Below are positions 1 to 11,110 of a stretch of DNA of 50,287 bases, one piece after another (within the stretch, counting starts at the first letter, position 1; the number at the start of each line of letters is the position of its first letter). Location: assembly GCA_003279765.1 (NCBI GenBank), contig QCHC01000002.1, positions 1-50,287 of the forward strand, read 5' to 3'. Under the pieces are notes generated by a model. That model searched no databases, was not told the origin of the DNA, and worked only from the letters and a program-made list of their open reading frames with translations. The DNA is from Pelagibacteraceae bacterium AG-390-M19 (lineage in GTDB: Bacteria; Pseudomonadota; Alphaproteobacteria; Pelagibacterales; Pelagibacteraceae). The position numbers and the translations under genes were made by a program.

Positions 1-359
1 ATAGTGGTGACTTGGCAGTTATGTTTCCTGATGGGTATGTAAAAATTCAAGATAGATCTAAGGATATTATTATTTCAGGTGGAGAAAATATTTCATCAAT
101 AGAAATTGAGAATACATTATCTAAACATCCTTCAGTTTCAATAGCAGCCGTAGTTGCTAAACCAGATGAAAAATGGGGGGAGGTTCCTTGTGCTTTTATA
201 GAGATGGTTCAAGATAAGCCTGTTACTGAAAAAGAATTAATTGATTTCTGTAAAGAAACTTTAGCTGGATTTAAAGTTCCTAAAAAGGTTGTTTTTTGTG
301 AACTACCTAAGACATCAACTGGAAAAATACAGAAGTTTGAACTGAGAAAAAAAGTTTAG
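1..359 (+). CDS. dmdB: AMP-binding acyl-CoA ligase, C-terminal part (DmdB-like, 5' truncated by window)
   Basis: Only the C-terminal about 119 residues are present. The frame is open from base 3 and reads SGDLAVMFPDGY, so the TTG at 12 is not the true start. The ANL-superfamily hinge and C-terminal domain are clear (DRSKDIIISGGENISS), as is the A10 motif KTSTGKIQK with its catalytic lysine. Such enzymes adenylate a carboxylic acid and transfer it to CoA. Lying two genes upstream of dmdA, its likely substrate is 3-methylmercaptopropionate, the product of DMSP demethylation, which is the DmdB reaction. The N-terminal substrate-binding domain lies outside the window, so the substrate is inferred from context. 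A general medium-chain acyl-CoA synthetase is the alternative. Confidence 0.7.
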   Translation, partial: SGDLAVMFPDGYVKIQDRSKDIIISGGENISSIEIENTLSKHPSVSIAAVVAKPDEKWGEVPCAFIEMVQDKPVTEKELIDFCKETLAGFKVPKKVVFCELPKTSTGKIQKFELRKKV

Positions 360-367
360 GAATTTAA

Positions 368-1144
368 TTGATATTTGAGATCGAAAATAAAAGTATTTTT
401 GCTTCAGACAACGGTAAAGGTATAGATAAAAACAAAGATACCATTGTTTTTCTTCATGGAAGTGGCTTATCACATATTGTTTGGTCATTGAGTGAGCAAT
501 TTTTTTCTAACAATAATTTCAATGTATTATCTATTGATTTACCAGGGCATGGAAATTCTGAAGGCCCATGTTTAAAAACTATTGAAGAAATAGCAGAGTG
601 GTTGGAACTTGTATTTGATACTTTAGGTCTTACAAGTTTAATTTTAGCTGGTCACTCACAGGGGTGTCTAGAAATACTTGAGTATTCTCATAGATACAAA
701 GAAAGATTAAAAAAATTAGTATTTATAGGTGGATCTAATAAAATGCCTGTTCATCCTGATTTGATTGAGCTTGCAGAAAACGGAGATTCTGATGCAGTAA
801 AATTAATGATGAAGTGGGGATATGAGGGTTCAAAAAAATTTATAGGTGGAAATCCAGTTGAAAGAATTATTCAATCCCCAAAAGATATAAGTGAAATACT
901 TGCTGTGGATCTTATAGCTTGTAATAATTATAAAAATGGATCAACTGCGGCTGGATCTATCGAAGTTCCATCAATGTTTGTTTTTGGTTCTTTAGACAAA
1001 ATGGTCAACTTAGATTCTGGAAAAAAATTTTCTCAATTGATCAAAAATCCAACAGTTCATGTAATTGAAGGATGTGGACATATGATTATGATTGAAAAAG
1101 CATTTGAAATGCGGGACAAGGTTTTAGAATTTTTAAATAAATGA
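368..1144 (+). CDS. alpha/beta-hydrolase fold protein in the DMSP cluster
   Basis: A 258-aa alpha/beta hydrolase without a signal peptide, so presumably cytoplasmic. The nucleophile elbow is GHSQG (Ser97), the probable acid is Asp210 (FGSLDKM) and the catalytic histidine is His238 ([10 protein letters not shown]). An oxyanion-hole-like HGSG occurs near residue 30. The TTG start is preceded by TAGGA seven bases upstream. The gene sits between the dmdB-like ligase and dmdA and overlaps dmdA by 4 bp (ATGA), so the three are probably co-transcribed. Its substrate cannot be read from sequence. A thioesterase or esterase acting on an acyl-CoA or ester of the DMSP pathway is plausible from position only. 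Confidence 0.85.
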   Translation: MIFEIENKSIFASDNGKGIDKNKDTIVFLHGSGLSHIVWSLSEQFFSNNNFNVLSIDLPGHGNSEGPCLKTIEEIAEWLELVFDTLGLTSLILAGHSQGCLEILEYSHRYKERLKKLVFIGGSNKMPVHPDLIELAENGDSDAVKLMMKWGYEGSKKFIGGNPVERIIQSPKDISEILAVDLIACNNYKNGSTAAGSIEVPSMFVFGSLDKMVNLDSGKKFSQLIKNPTVHVIEGCGHMIMIEKAFEMRDKVLEFLNK

Positions 1145-2250
1145 AAAATTATTCAATAGCAAAATCTAGAAGACTTCGAGGTACACCTTATACTTCAAGA
1201 ATAGAAAAACAAGGTGTAACGGCTTATACAATCTATAATCATATGTTGCTACCGGCAGCGTTTGGATCTGTAGAAGATTCTTATCATCACTTAAAAGAGC
1301 ATGTTCAAATTTGGGATGTTGCCGCAGAAAGGCAGGTTGAAATTTCAGGAAAAGATTCAGCTAAATTAGTTCAATTAATGACTTGTAGAGATTTATCTAA
1401 ATCTAAAGATGGTAGATGTTATTATTGTCCAATAATAGATGACCAGGCCGGATTAATTAATGACCCTGTGGTGTTGAGATTAAATCAGGAGAAGTGGTGG
1501 ATATCTATTGCAGACTCTGATGTAATTTTATTTGCAAAAGGATTAGCAATTGGAAATAAATTTGATGTTAAAATCTTTGAACCAAATGTAGACATTATGG
1601 CTGTTCAAGGCCCAAAATCATTTAAGTTAATGGAAAAAGTATTTGGTGAAAAAATTACTAAATTAAAATTTTTTGGATTTGATTATTTTAATTTTGAAGG
1701 AGTTGATCATTTAATTGCACAATCAGGTTGGTCTAAGCAAGGTGGTTATGAAATTTATGTTCAAAATACTGAATCTGGTCAAAAGTTATATGATCATTTA
1801 TTTGAAGTTGGTAAAGAATTTAATGTTAAACCTGGTTGCCCTAATTTAATTGAGAGAATTGAAAGTGCACTTTTATCATTTGGAAACGATATGGATAACA
1901 ATGATAACCCGTTTGAGTGTGGTTTCGATAAGTATGTTAATTTAGATAGTGATGTAAAATTTTTGGGTAAGGAGAAATTAATAAAAATAAAAGAAGACGG
2001 AATTACCAAAAAGTTAATGGGTATCAAAATTGATATAAATGAAATTAATGTAACTGGCTCTCTAGATTTGACAGATGATAAAAACAACGTAATTGGAGAA
2101 TTAAGATCTGCCTGCTATTCACCTCACTTCAAAAAAGTAATTGGTATAGCTATGATGCAAAAAGAATACTGGAATCCTGAGCAAAATATAAAAGTTGTTG
2201 TAAATGGACATAATTGCGTTGGAAAAGTTTGCGATTTACCTTTCATTTAG
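1141..2250 (+). CDS. dmdA: dimethylsulfoniopropionate demethylase DmdA
   Basis: A 369-aa GcvT-fold protein, close to the length I recall for the Pelagibacter enzyme. DmdA transfers a methyl group from DMSP to tetrahydrofolate, giving 3-methylmercaptopropionate and 5-methyl-THF in the cytoplasm. Segments I recognise as DmdA-like, rather than aminomethyltransferase-like, include [61 protein letters not shown] and the C-terminal VCDLPFI. The start overlaps the upstream hydrolase stop by 4 bp. SAR11 cells depend on reduced sulfur, so this gene links the cluster to sulfur and one-carbon supply. A plain glycine-cleavage T protein is unlikely, because the sequence follows DmdA throughout. Confidence 0.95.
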   Translation: MKNYSIAKSRRLRGTPYTSRIEKQGVTAYTIYNHMLLPAAFGSVEDSYHHLKEHVQIWDVAAERQVEISGKDSAKLVQLMTCRDLSKSKDGRCYYCPIIDDQAGLINDPVVLRLNQEKWWISIADSDVILFAKGLAIGNKFDVKIFEPNVDIMAVQGPKSFKLMEKVFGEKITKLKFFGFDYFNFEGVDHLIAQSGWSKQGGYEIYVQNTESGQKLYDHLFEVGKEFNVKPGCPNLIERIESALLSFGNDMDNNDNPFECGFDKYVNLDSDVKFLGKEKLIKIKEDGITKKLMGIKIDINEINVTGSLDLTDDKNNVIGELRSACYSPHFKKVIGIAMMQKEYWNPEQNIKVVVNGHNCVGKVCDLPFI

Positions 2251-2265
2251 TATAACAACCTCATC

Positions 2266-3273
2266 ATGAATATAGCTATAGTCGGAGCCACAGGCAATGT
2301 TGGAAGAAAAGTACTAGAAGTGCTTGAGAGGAAAAATTTGCCTATTTCGGAAGTTTATTTAGTTGCATCTGCAAGAAGTGCTGGTTTAAAAATTAATTTT
2401 AAAGGTAAAGACATAGAAGTTGAAAATTTAGAGACTTTTGATTTTTCAAAAGCAAAAATTACTTTTTTTGCAGCAGGTGGAAAAATTTCAGAAGCTTATG
2501 CCTCTAAAGCAGCAAATCACAGCATTGTAATAGACAATTCTAGTTTTTATAGAATGGATCCTGATGTTCCTTTAATTGTACCTCAAGTAAATGCTGATGA
2601 ATTAAAAAATATAAAAAAAAATATTATTGCTAACCCTAACTGCTCAACTGCACAATTAGTTTTACCACTAAAACCAATTCATGAATTATTTAAAATAAAA
2701 AGAGTTGTTGTAGCTACTTATCAATCTGTATCTGGTGGAGGTAAAGCACCAATGGACGAATTAGTTGAACAGACAAAACTAGCATTAGAAAACAAAAAAA
2801 TTGAGTCAAAAAATTTTACAAAACAAATTTCATTTAATTTAATTCCACATATCGATGTTTTTGCTGATGATGGATATACAAAAGAGGAATTAAAAATGAC
2901 TAATGAGACTAAAAAAATTTTAGATCAAAATATTGAACTATCAGCAACTTGTGTAAGAGTACCTGTTTTAGTTTCTCATTCTGAAGCTGTAAATTTAGAA
3001 TTAGAAAAAGAATTTACAATTGATCAAATTAAAGAATGTCTGGAAAAAATGGAAGGTTGCAAAGTTATTGATGAGAGAAAAGATGGAGGATATTCAACTC
3101 CACTTGAAGCGACAGGAAAAGATGAGACATTTATTTCTAGAATTAGAGAGGATAAGACTAAAAAGAATTGTTTAAATATGTGGATTGTATCAGATAACTT
3201 ACTTAGAGGTGCAGCCTTAAATGCAGTTGAAATTGCGGAGACATTAATAAAAAATAATTTTTATGGAAAGTAA
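2266..3273 (+). CDS. asd: aspartate-semialdehyde dehydrogenase
   Basis: A 335-aa NADPH-dependent enzyme that reduces aspartyl-4-phosphate to aspartate-4-semialdehyde, feeding lysine/diaminopimelate, threonine and methionine synthesis. It shows the N-terminal Rossmann motif VGATGNVGRKVL, the active-site NPNCST with Cys126, the phosphate-binding SVSGGGK region and the substrate segment RVPVLVSHSEAVNLE. Length is normal for the family. The last 11 bp overlap the start of sdhC, so asd is probably read with the succinate dehydrogenase genes. Confidence 0.96.
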   Translation: MNIAIVGATGNVGRKVLEVLERKNLPISEVYLVASARSAGLKINFKGKDIEVENLETFDFSKAKITFFAAGGKISEAYASKAANHSIVIDNSSFYRMDPDVPLIVPQVNADELKNIKKNIIANPNCSTAQLVLPLKPIHELFKIKRVVVATYQSVSGGGKAPMDELVEQTKLALENKKIESKNFTKQISFNLIPHIDVFADDGYTKEELKMTNETKKILDQNIELSATCVRVPVLVSHSEAVNLELEKEFTIDQIKECLEKMEGCKVIDERKDGGYSTPLEATGKDETFISRIREDKTKKNCLNMWIVSDNLLRGAALNAVEIAETLIKNNFYGK

Positions 3274-3646
3274 AAGACCTCTTTCTCCTCATATACAAAT
3301 TTATAGATGGCACATATCATCACTTGTATCTATTTCACATAGAATTACTGGAATAATTAATATTATAGCAATAACTTTAGTTTGTGTCTGGGCCTCTTGG
3401 TTAGTTTTAGGAGAACCTAAATATGATTTGATAAATCTTTTTTTGAATTCGTTTCTTGGAAAATTTGTTGCAATAGGATTAGCTTGGTCTTTTAGTTTTC
3501 AAATTCTCAGTGAAATTAGACATTTAATTATGGATATGGGTCATGGCTACGAACTAAAGACTACTCGTATCACAGGTTTGATGGTGATCTTTGGTTCATT
3601 AATTTTAACAATTTTATTTTACTTAATTGGAAAAAATTTTTTTTAA
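3263..3646 (+). CDS. sdhC: succinate dehydrogenase cytochrome b556 subunit
   Basis: A 127-aa membrane anchor with three hydrophobic spans. It carries the SdhC signature RPLSPHIQIYRW at the N terminus, SHRITG (residues 25-30) and SEIRHLIMDMGHGYE, whose His87 or His94 region supplies the haem ligand and quinone pocket. Together with SdhD it anchors complex II in the inner membrane and passes electrons to ubiquinone. The start lies inside the asd 3' end. Confidence 0.95.
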   Translation: MESKRPLSPHIQIYRWHISSLVSISHRITGIINIIAITLVCVWASWLVLGEPKYDLINLFLNSFLGKFVAIGLAWSFSFQILSEIRHLIMDMGHGYELKTTRITGLMVIFGSLILTILFYLIGKNFF

Positions 3647-3647
3647 T

Positions 3648-3974
3648 ATGAATTTAGCTACAAAAAAATGGGTATTTTTAAAATTATCATCAATAATTTT
3701 AGTCCCATTAATGTTTTGGTTTATAATTAATTTCATATCAATTTATGATGGAGATTATTCTGAAGTAGTTAGTTTTTTTTCAAATAAAACAAATAAGTTT
3801 ATATTTAGTATATTTTTAATTTTTGCTTATTTTTTTTCTGCTTTAAGTATTAGTGAGGTTTTTGAGGACTATATTTCCAACGAAAAAACCAAATATGTCG
3901 CAAACAGACTTCTCTATATTTCTGCTATATTCATACCATTATTAACAATAATAATTTTACTTAATCTAAAATAA
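3648..3974 (+). CDS. sdhD: succinate dehydrogenase membrane anchor subunit
   Basis: About 108 aa with three predicted membrane spans. The ORF track begins at a TTG (3627) inside sdhC. I prefer the ATG at 3648, one base after the sdhC stop, giving [12 protein letters not shown], because it avoids a 20-bp overlap and has a typical SdhD N terminus. The sequence is weakly conserved, as is usual for SdhD. The assignment therefore leans on size, hydrophobicity and its position between sdhC and sdhA. The stop overlaps the sdhA start by one base (TAATG). Confidence 0.88.
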   Translation: MNLATKKWVFLKLSSIILVPLMFWFIINFISIYDGDYSEVVSFFSNKTNKFIFSIFLIFAYFFSALSISEVFEDYISNEKTKYVANRLLYISAIFIPLLTIIILLNLK

Positions 3975-5749
3975 TGAGCACTTATAATATTATAGATCAT
4001 GAATATGATGTAGTTGTCTTAGGAGCTGGGGGATCTGGCTTGAGAGCTGCTGTTGGATTGAGTGAAGCTGGATTGAAAACAGCCTGTATTTCAAAAGTAT
4101 TTCCAACTAGAAGTCACACATCTGCTGCACAAGGAGGTATCTCAGCTGCGCTTGGAAACATGGGAGAAGATGACTGGAGATGGCACATGTATGATACGGT
4201 CAAAGGTGCAGATTGGTTAGGAGATCAAGATAGTATTGAATATTTATGTAAAGAAGCTCCAAAAGCAGTTTTAGAATTAGAAAAATATGGAGTTCCATTT
4301 AGTAGAACTGAAGAAGGAAAAATCTATCAAAGACCTTTTGGTGGAATGACAAAAAATTATGGAAACGGAATTGTACAAAGAACATGTGCTGCTGCAGATA
4401 GAACTGGTCATGCAATTCTTCATACACTTTATGGACAGGCCTTAAAACATAACACTGAATTTTTTATTGAATATTTTGCATTAGATCTTTTAATGAAAGA
4501 TGGAGCGTGTAAGGGATTAATTGCTTGGAATTTAAATGATGGAACAATCCATAGATTCAGAGCACATACTGTAATTATAGCAACTGGTGGATATGGGAAG
4601 GTTTATTATTCAGCTACTTCTGCACATACTTGTACAGGAGATGGAAATGCAATGGTTTTAAGAGCTGGATTACCCCTTCAAGATATGGAGTTTGTTCAAT
4701 TTCATCCAACAGGAATATATGGTCATGGTACATTAATAACAGAGGGTGCTCGAGGAGAGGGTGGTTATCTAACAAACTCTAAGGGTGAAAGATTTATGGA
4801 AAGATATGCTCCAAATGCAAAAGATCTAGCATCAAGAGATGTTGTTAGTAGATCAATGTCTATTGAAATAAATGAGGGAAGAGGTGTTGGAAAAGATCAA
4901 GATCATGTTAATTTAAACTTAAGTCATTTAGATAAAGATATTATTGAAAGTAGACTTCCAGGAATTACTGATGCTGCAAGATTGTTTGCAAATGTAGATG
5001 TAACTAAAGAGCCTATACCAGTTGTACCAACAGTTCATTATAATATGGGAGGAATTCCAACAAATTATAAAGCTGAAGTTTTAACTGTTAATGGTTCAGA
5101 AAAAACGGTTCCAGGTCTGATGGCTATAGGAGAAGCAGCATGTGTTTCTGTTCATGGTGCAAATAGACTTGGTTCTAATTCACTAATTGATTTAGTAGTA
5201 TTTGGAAGAGCAGCAGCAAAAAGAGCGGCAGAATTAGTTAAACCTGGAACTCCTCATGAAGAAATACCAGAGTCTGAGACACAAAAATGTTTAGATAGAT
5301 TTGATAAGTTAAGAAATGCAGAAGGAAGTAATAGTACTGCAGAGCTTAGACTTTCAATGCAAAAAACAATGCAATCTAAATGTGCAGTATTTAGAACAGA
5401 AAAAAATTTAAAAGAAGGTGTTGACGATATTAGAAAAACTTATGATGGAATGGACTCTATTTCTGTTAAAGATAGATCTTTAGTGTTTAATACCGATTTA
5501 GTTGAAACTTTAGAATTTGATAATTTAATTAGACAAGCAGTAACGACAGTAGAATCTGCATATCACAGAAAAGAAAGCAGAGGAGCGCATGCAAGAGACG
5601 ATTATCCAAAAAGAGATGATGAAAAGTTTATGCAACATACCCTTGCTTGGTGCGATGGAAAAAATACAAAAATTAGTTACAGACCAGTTCACAAGTCAAC
5701 TTTGACCAATGATGTTCAATATTTTCCACCACAAGAGCGGGTATACTAA
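3974..5749 (+). CDS. sdhA: succinate dehydrogenase flavoprotein subunit
   Basis: A 591-aa catalytic subunit of complex II that oxidises succinate to fumarate. It has the FAD-binding [10 protein letters not shown] near residue 17, the covalent flavin histidine in [10 protein letters not shown] (His48), the substrate-site segments [21 protein letters not shown] and [14 protein letters not shown], and [17 protein letters not shown]. Length is standard. It sits in the order C-D-A-B with one-base overlaps on both sides. Confidence 0.98.
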   Translation: MSTYNIIDHEYDVVVLGAGGSGLRAAVGLSEAGLKTACISKVFPTRSHTSAAQGGISAALGNMGEDDWRWHMYDTVKGADWLGDQDSIEYLCKEAPKAVLELEKYGVPFSRTEEGKIYQRPFGGMTKNYGNGIVQRTCAAADRTGHAILHTLYGQALKHNTEFFIEYFALDLLMKDGACKGLIAWNLNDGTIHRFRAHTVIIATGGYGKVYYSATSAHTCTGDGNAMVLRAGLPLQDMEFVQFHPTGIYGHGTLITEGARGEGGYLTNSKGERFMERYAPNAKDLASRDVVSRSMSIEINEGRGVGKDQDHVNLNLSHLDKDIIESRLPGITDAARLFANVDVTKEPIPVVPTVHYNMGGIPTNYKAEVLTVNGSEKTVPGLMAIGEAACVSVHGANRLGSNSLIDLVVFGRAAAKRAAELVKPGTPHEEIPESETQKCLDRFDKLRNAEGSNSTAELRLSMQKTMQSKCAVFRTEKNLKEGVDDIRKTYDGMDSISVKDRSLVFNTDLVETLEFDNLIRQAVTTVESAYHRKESRGAHARDDYPKRDDEKFMQHTLAWCDGKNTKISYRPVHKSTLTNDVQYFPPQERVY

Positions 5750-6528
5750 TGGCGCAATTGAATTTACCAAAAAATTCTGAAGTCAAAAAAGGTAAATATT
5801 TTAAAGATAAAACAGGTTCTAAAAATCTTAGAAAAGTAAATGTTTATAGATGGGATCCCTCCACTGAAGAAAATCCAAGAATTGATACTTATGAAGTTGA
5901 TATGGATAACTGTCCTTCAAAAGTTTTGGATATTTTAAATAAAATTAAAAACGAAATTGATCCAACATTAGCTTATAGAAGATCTTGTGCTCATGGAGTT
6001 TGTGGTTCTTGTGCTATGAACATGGGTGGCAAAAATGGTTTAGCATGCACAACTCCACATTCAGAAATTGATGGAGATATAGACATATATCCGCTTCCAC
6101 ACTTGAAAGTTAAAAGAGATTTAATTGGTGATTTAGACGGTTTGTATAAACAGTATCAATCTATTGAACCTTGGCTAAAAAATAATTCCAAAAAAGAAAC
6201 AACAGAAATTTATCAATCCCAAGAAGATAGAGCAAAACTTGATGGCGCTTATGAATGTATTATGTGTGCATGTTGTTCAACATCTTGTCCAAGTTATTGG
6301 TGGAATGGAGATAAATATTTAGGTCCAGCAGTCCTTCTACAAGCATACCGATGGATCGTTGATAGTAGAGATGACGAAAGAAAAGCAAGATTAAAAAAAG
6401 TTGCTGATGAATTAAAACTTTACAGATGTCACACTATTTTAAATTGTACAAATGCTTGTCCTAAAGGCCTAAATCCAGCAAAAGCAATTGCAGAAATTAA
6501 AAAAATGTTAGCTACGGCCAATGTTTAA
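5749..6528 (+). CDS. sdhB: succinate dehydrogenase iron-sulfur subunit
   Basis: A 259-aa electron-transfer subunit. The 2Fe-2S ligands are Cys80, Cys85, Cys88 and Cys100 (CAHGVCGSC, then LAC). The 4Fe-4S and 3Fe-4S clusters use [12 protein letters not shown] (from Cys170) and the [17 protein letters not shown] segment. It passes electrons from SdhA to quinone at the membrane face. The start overlaps the sdhA stop by one base. Confidence 0.98.
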   Translation: MAQLNLPKNSEVKKGKYFKDKTGSKNLRKVNVYRWDPSTEENPRIDTYEVDMDNCPSKVLDILNKIKNEIDPTLAYRRSCAHGVCGSCAMNMGGKNGLACTTPHSEIDGDIDIYPLPHLKVKRDLIGDLDGLYKQYQSIEPWLKNNSKKETTEIYQSQEDRAKLDGAYECIMCACCSTSCPSYWWNGDKYLGPAVLLQAYRWIVDSRDDERKARLKKVADELKLYRCHTILNCTNACPKGLNPAKAIAEIKKMLATANV

Positions 6529-6567
6529 ATAGACTATTAAGTTTTTTTGATTTAAAAGACCGTATTC

Positions 6568-8061
6568 ATGAAATTAATAGAGCACTTTGTTAATGGAAAA
6601 ATAATTCCAGGTTCATCTGACAGAAAAGGAAAAGTATTTAATCCTGCAACTGGAGAACAGGAATCCGAGGTAAGACTTGCAAGTAAATCTGATTTAGATC
6701 AAGCTGTAGAGGCAGCCAAAAAAGCATTTGAAACTTGGTCTGCAAAACCTCCTCTACAAAGAGCAAGAATAATATTTAAATTTAAAGAATTAATAGAAAA
6801 AAACTCTGATGAGTTAACAAAGCTAATAGTATCAGAACACGGAAAAGTTTTTGAGGATGCTAGAGGATCTTTAACAAGAGGGCTTGAAGTAGTAGAGTTT
6901 GCTTGTGGAATTCCTCATTTGTTAAAAGGCGAATATTCAGAGAACGTTGGTACAAATGTTGACAGTTGGTCAATGAGACAACCTTTAGGAGTAGTAGCTG
7001 GAATTACTCCATTTAATTTTCCAGCAATGGTACCTATGTGGATGTTTCCAATAGCAATTGCTTGCGGAAATACATTTATATTAAAACCTTCAGAAAAAGA
7101 TCCTTCATGTCCAATTAGATTAGCTGAGTTACTGAGTGAAGCTGGATTACCTGAGGGCGTATTAAATGTAGTTAATGGCGATAAAGAAGCTGTTGATGCA
7201 ATTTTAGAAAATAAAGATATTAAAGCTGTAAGCTTTGTTGGATCTACTCCAATTGCAAAATATATTTACGAAAATTCAGCTAAAAATGAAAAAAGAGTAC
7301 AAGCACTTGGAGGAGCAAAAAATCATTTAGTGGTTATGCCAGATTGTGATTTGGATGGTGCAGTAAATGGCTTAATGGGTGCAGCTTATGGATCTGCAGG
7401 TGAAAGATGTATGGCTCAATCCGTTGCTGTAGCTGTAGGAGATATTGGTGATGAACTGGTTTCAAGACTTTCTAAAAAAGCAGAAGCCTTAAAAGTAGGA
7501 CCTGGTATGGATAAAACTTCAGAGATGGGACCTCTAGTTACAAAAGAGCATTTAGAAAAAGTAAAAAGTTATGTTGATTTAGGAGTTGAAGAGGGAGCAA
7601 AATTAGTTGTTGATGGAAGAAACTTAAAGCTCCAAGGTTATGAAAATGGATTTTATATTGGTGGCTGTTTATTTGATCACGTTAATAAAGACATGAGAAT
7701 TTATAAAGAAGAAATTTTTGGTCCCGTTCTATCTGTAGTTAGGGTTAAAACTTTTGAAGAAGCTGCAAAACTAATCAATGATCATGAATATGGAAACGGA
7801 GTAAGCATTTATACTAGAGATGGTGATGCAGGCAGAACATTTGCTAGTAAAATTCAAGTAGGAATGGTTGGTATTAATGTTCCAATCCCAGTTCCTATGG
7901 CCTTTCATAGTTTTGGTGGTTGGAAAAGATCATTATTTGGAGATAGCGGCATGCATGGGATGGAAGGAATAAAATTCTATACTAAACTTAAAACAGTAAC
8001 ATCACGATGGCCTTCAGGTGTGCGTACAAACGCAGAATTTGTAATGCCAACAATGAAATAA
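6568..8061 (+). CDS. mmsA: methylmalonate-semialdehyde dehydrogenase (CoA-acylating)
   Basis: A 497-aa member of the aldehyde dehydrogenase superfamily. The catalytic cysteine is Cys281 in the subgroup motif GSAGERCMAQ, preceded by QALGGAKNH in place of the usual ELGGK. Together these mark the CoA-dependent MmsA branch. It converts methylmalonate or malonate semialdehyde to propionyl-CoA or acetyl-CoA during valine, beta-alanine or inositol breakdown. The NAD site includes ITPFNFPAMVP and FVGSTPIAKYI. It lies 39 bp after sdhB and 11 bp before mdh, within the TCA block. Confidence 0.93.
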   Translation: MKLIEHFVNGKIIPGSSDRKGKVFNPATGEQESEVRLASKSDLDQAVEAAKKAFETWSAKPPLQRARIIFKFKELIEKNSDELTKLIVSEHGKVFEDARGSLTRGLEVVEFACGIPHLLKGEYSENVGTNVDSWSMRQPLGVVAGITPFNFPAMVPMWMFPIAIACGNTFILKPSEKDPSCPIRLAELLSEAGLPEGVLNVVNGDKEAVDAILENKDIKAVSFVGSTPIAKYIYENSAKNEKRVQALGGAKNHLVVMPDCDLDGAVNGLMGAAYGSAGERCMAQSVAVAVGDIGDELVSRLSKKAEALKVGPGMDKTSEMGPLVTKEHLEKVKSYVDLGVEEGAKLVVDGRNLKLQGYENGFYIGGCLFDHVNKDMRIYKEEIFGPVLSVVRVKTFEEAAKLINDHEYGNGVSIYTRDGDAGRTFASKIQVGMVGINVPIPVPMAFHSFGGWKRSLFGDSGMHGMEGIKFYTKLKTVTSRWPSGVRTNAEFVMPTMK

Positions 8062-8072
8062 GAGGAAAATAA

Positions 8073-9035
<963 letters not shown>

Positions 9036-9037
9036 TA

Positions 9038-10198
9038 ATGAATATTCACGAGCACCAAGCAAAAGAAATTTTAAAGAAATATGGAGCAATAGTTCCTGCA
9101 GGAGTTTTTTCAACAAATGTTGACGACTTGATTGAAAAAGCAAAAAATTTAAAAACTGAAAAGTATGTTTTAAAGGCTCAAATTCACGCTGGTGGTAGAG
9201 GTAAAGCGGGAGGAGTTAAAATTCTAAATACACTTGAAGAATTAAAAAATTCGGCAAATGAACTGCTTGGTAAAACACTGGTAACTCATCAAACTGGACC
9301 AGAGGGCAGAGAAGTTAAGCGATTATACGTTGAAGAATCCTCTAATATAGAAAAAGAATTCTATTTATCATGTTTAGTTGATAGAGCGAGTTCAAAGATT
9401 GCATTTATTTCAAGTGATCAAGGTGGAATGGATATTGAAGAAGTAGCAAGTTCAAATCCAGAAAAAATTATTACAACTAAAGTTGATATAGCTGAAGAAA
9501 TATCAGACTCAGATTGTGAGTCAGTAATTAAAATTTTTGATTTAAACAGTGATGCTAAAGATCAAGCAATTTCACTAATTAAATCAATTTATAAAATGTT
9601 TATTAGTACAGATGCAAATATGGTTGAGGTAAATCCTTTAATTTTAACAAAAGAGGGAAAGATCGTTTGTTTAGATGCAAAAGTTAATTTCGATTCAAAT
9701 GCATTATTTAGACATCCTGAAATTCAAGAATTAAGAGATTTAAATGAAGAGGATCCAACTGAGATTGAAGCTAGCAAACATGATTTAGCTTATATCAAGT
9801 TAGATGGAAGTATTGGATGTATGGTTAATGGTGCAGGGCTAGCAATGGCAACTATGGATATCATTAAATTATATGGTAAAGAACCAGCTAATTTCTTAGA
9901 TGTTGGGGGTGGAGCTTCAAAAGAAAAAGTTTCTGCAGCATTTAAAATTATTCTTTCAGACAAAAATGTTAAGGGAATTTTAATAAATATTTTTGGGGGA
10001 ATAATGAGATGTGATGTACTCGCACAAGGGGTTGTGGATGCTGCAAAAGAAATAAATATTAGTGTACCTTTGGTAGTTCGTCTTGCAGGAACAAATTTTA
10101 AAGAGGGAAAAGAAATTTTAGATAATTCAGGTTTAAAATTAATCTCAGCCGAAAATTTAGATGATGCTGCTAAAAAAATTGTAGAGGCAATTAAATAA
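9038..10198 (+). CDS. sucC: succinyl-CoA synthetase (ADP-forming) beta subunit
   Basis: A 386-aa ATP-grasp protein. It shows the N-terminal MNIHEHQAKEIL, the nucleotide-site segment KAQIHAGGRGKAGGVK, VEVNPLILT for metal and nucleotide binding, and the C-terminal NIFGGIMRCD with LDVGGGA for CoA/phosphohistidine contacts. With SucD it makes ATP or GTP while converting succinyl-CoA to succinate. It is directly followed by sucD with no gap. Confidence 0.97.
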   Translation: MNIHEHQAKEILKKYGAIVPAGVFSTNVDDLIEKAKNLKTEKYVLKAQIHAGGRGKAGGVKILNTLEELKNSANELLGKTLVTHQTGPEGREVKRLYVEESSNIEKEFYLSCLVDRASSKIAFISSDQGGMDIEEVASSNPEKIITTKVDIAEEISDSDCESVIKIFDLNSDAKDQAISLIKSIYKMFISTDANMVEVNPLILTKEGKIVCLDAKVNFDSNALFRHPEIQELRDLNEEDPTEIEASKHDLAYIKLDGSIGCMVNGAGLAMATMDIIKLYGKEPANFLDVGGGASKEKVSAAFKIILSDKNVKGILINIFGGIMRCDVLAQGVVDAAKEINISVPLVVRLAGTNFKEGKEILDNSGLKLISAENLDDAAKKIVEAIK

Positions 10199-11074
10199 AT
10201 GTCAGTATTAGTTAATAAAAAAACAAAAGTAATCTGTCAGGGTTTTACGGGTGCGCATGGAACTTTCCATTCAGAGCAAGCAATAAAATATGGAACAAAT
10301 TTAGTAGGAGGTGTTACTCCTAAAAAGGGAGGTCAAAAGCATTTAGATAGACCTGTATTTAATTCTGTATCTGAAGCCAAAGATGCCGTTGGGGCAGACG
10401 CCACTATGATTTATGTGCCTGCAAAATTTGCCGCTGCAGCAATTATAGAAGCTATTGATGCTTCTGTTAAATTAATTGTTTGTATTACTGAAGGAATTCC
10501 AATTCAAGACATGCTTAAGGTTAGAAAAAAATTAGATGGATCTAATAGCCGACTTATAGGTCCAAATTGTCCAGGAATTATAACTCCAGACGAATGTAAA
10601 ATTGGAATTATGCCCGGTAATATTCACAAAAGAGGTTCAGTTGGTATTGTATCAAGATCTGGAACTTTAACGTATGAAGCAGTTGCTCAAACAACTGAAA
10701 ATGGATTAGGGCAGTCAACTTGCATTGGAATTGGAGGTGATCCAATCAATGGTACAAATTTTATAGATTGTTTAGATCTGTTTTTAAATGATGAAGAGAC
10801 ACAATCAATTCTAATGATTGGAGAAATAGGAGGCTCTGCAGAGGAAGAAGCGGCAGAATTTTTGAAAAACCATAAGATTAAAAAACCAACAGTAGGATTT
10901 ATAGCAGGAATTACTGCACCACCTGGAAGAAGAATGGGGCATGCAGGTGCAATTATTTCTGGAGGCAAAGGTGGTGCTGAGGATAAAATAAAAAAAATGG
11001 AAGAATGTGGAATTACAGTCGCAAAATCACCATCAATAATAGGTAAAACTTTATTTGATAAACTGTCTAATTGA
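10199..11074 (+). CDS. sucD: succinyl-CoA synthetase alpha subunit
   Basis: A 291-aa subunit with an N-terminal CoA-binding Rossmann domain ([15 protein letters not shown]), a central [11 protein letters not shown] segment and the phosphorylated histidine His248 in [16 protein letters not shown]. It starts on the base after the sucC stop, so the two are translationally linked. Confidence 0.98.
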   Translation: MSVLVNKKTKVICQGFTGAHGTFHSEQAIKYGTNLVGGVTPKKGGQKHLDRPVFNSVSEAKDAVGADATMIYVPAKFAAAAIIEAIDASVKLIVCITEGIPIQDMLKVRKKLDGSNSRLIGPNCPGIITPDECKIGIMPGNIHKRGSVGIVSRSGTLTYEAVAQTTENGLGQSTCIGIGGDPINGTNFIDCLDLFLNDEETQSILMIGEIGGSAEEEAAEFLKNHKIKKPTVGFIAGITAPPGRRMGHAGAIISGGKGGAEDKIKKMEECGITVAKSPSIIGKTLFDKLSN

Positions 11075-11110
11075 AAATTATTTTTTAGAGGGATATATTA
11101 AATAAAAAAG

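Noticed and set aside
1794-2087. 97-aa ORF opposite dmdA, and similar long antisense ORFs opposite sucD, sucB, atpA, rplU, metX, ampG and trkH
   Set aside because: They are fully inside well-supported genes on the other strand, with low-complexity translation. They are shadows of coding bias.
3627-3647. Upstream TTG start of sdhD
   Set aside because: It lies inside sdhC and adds seven residues. The ATG at 3648 gives a normal N terminus.
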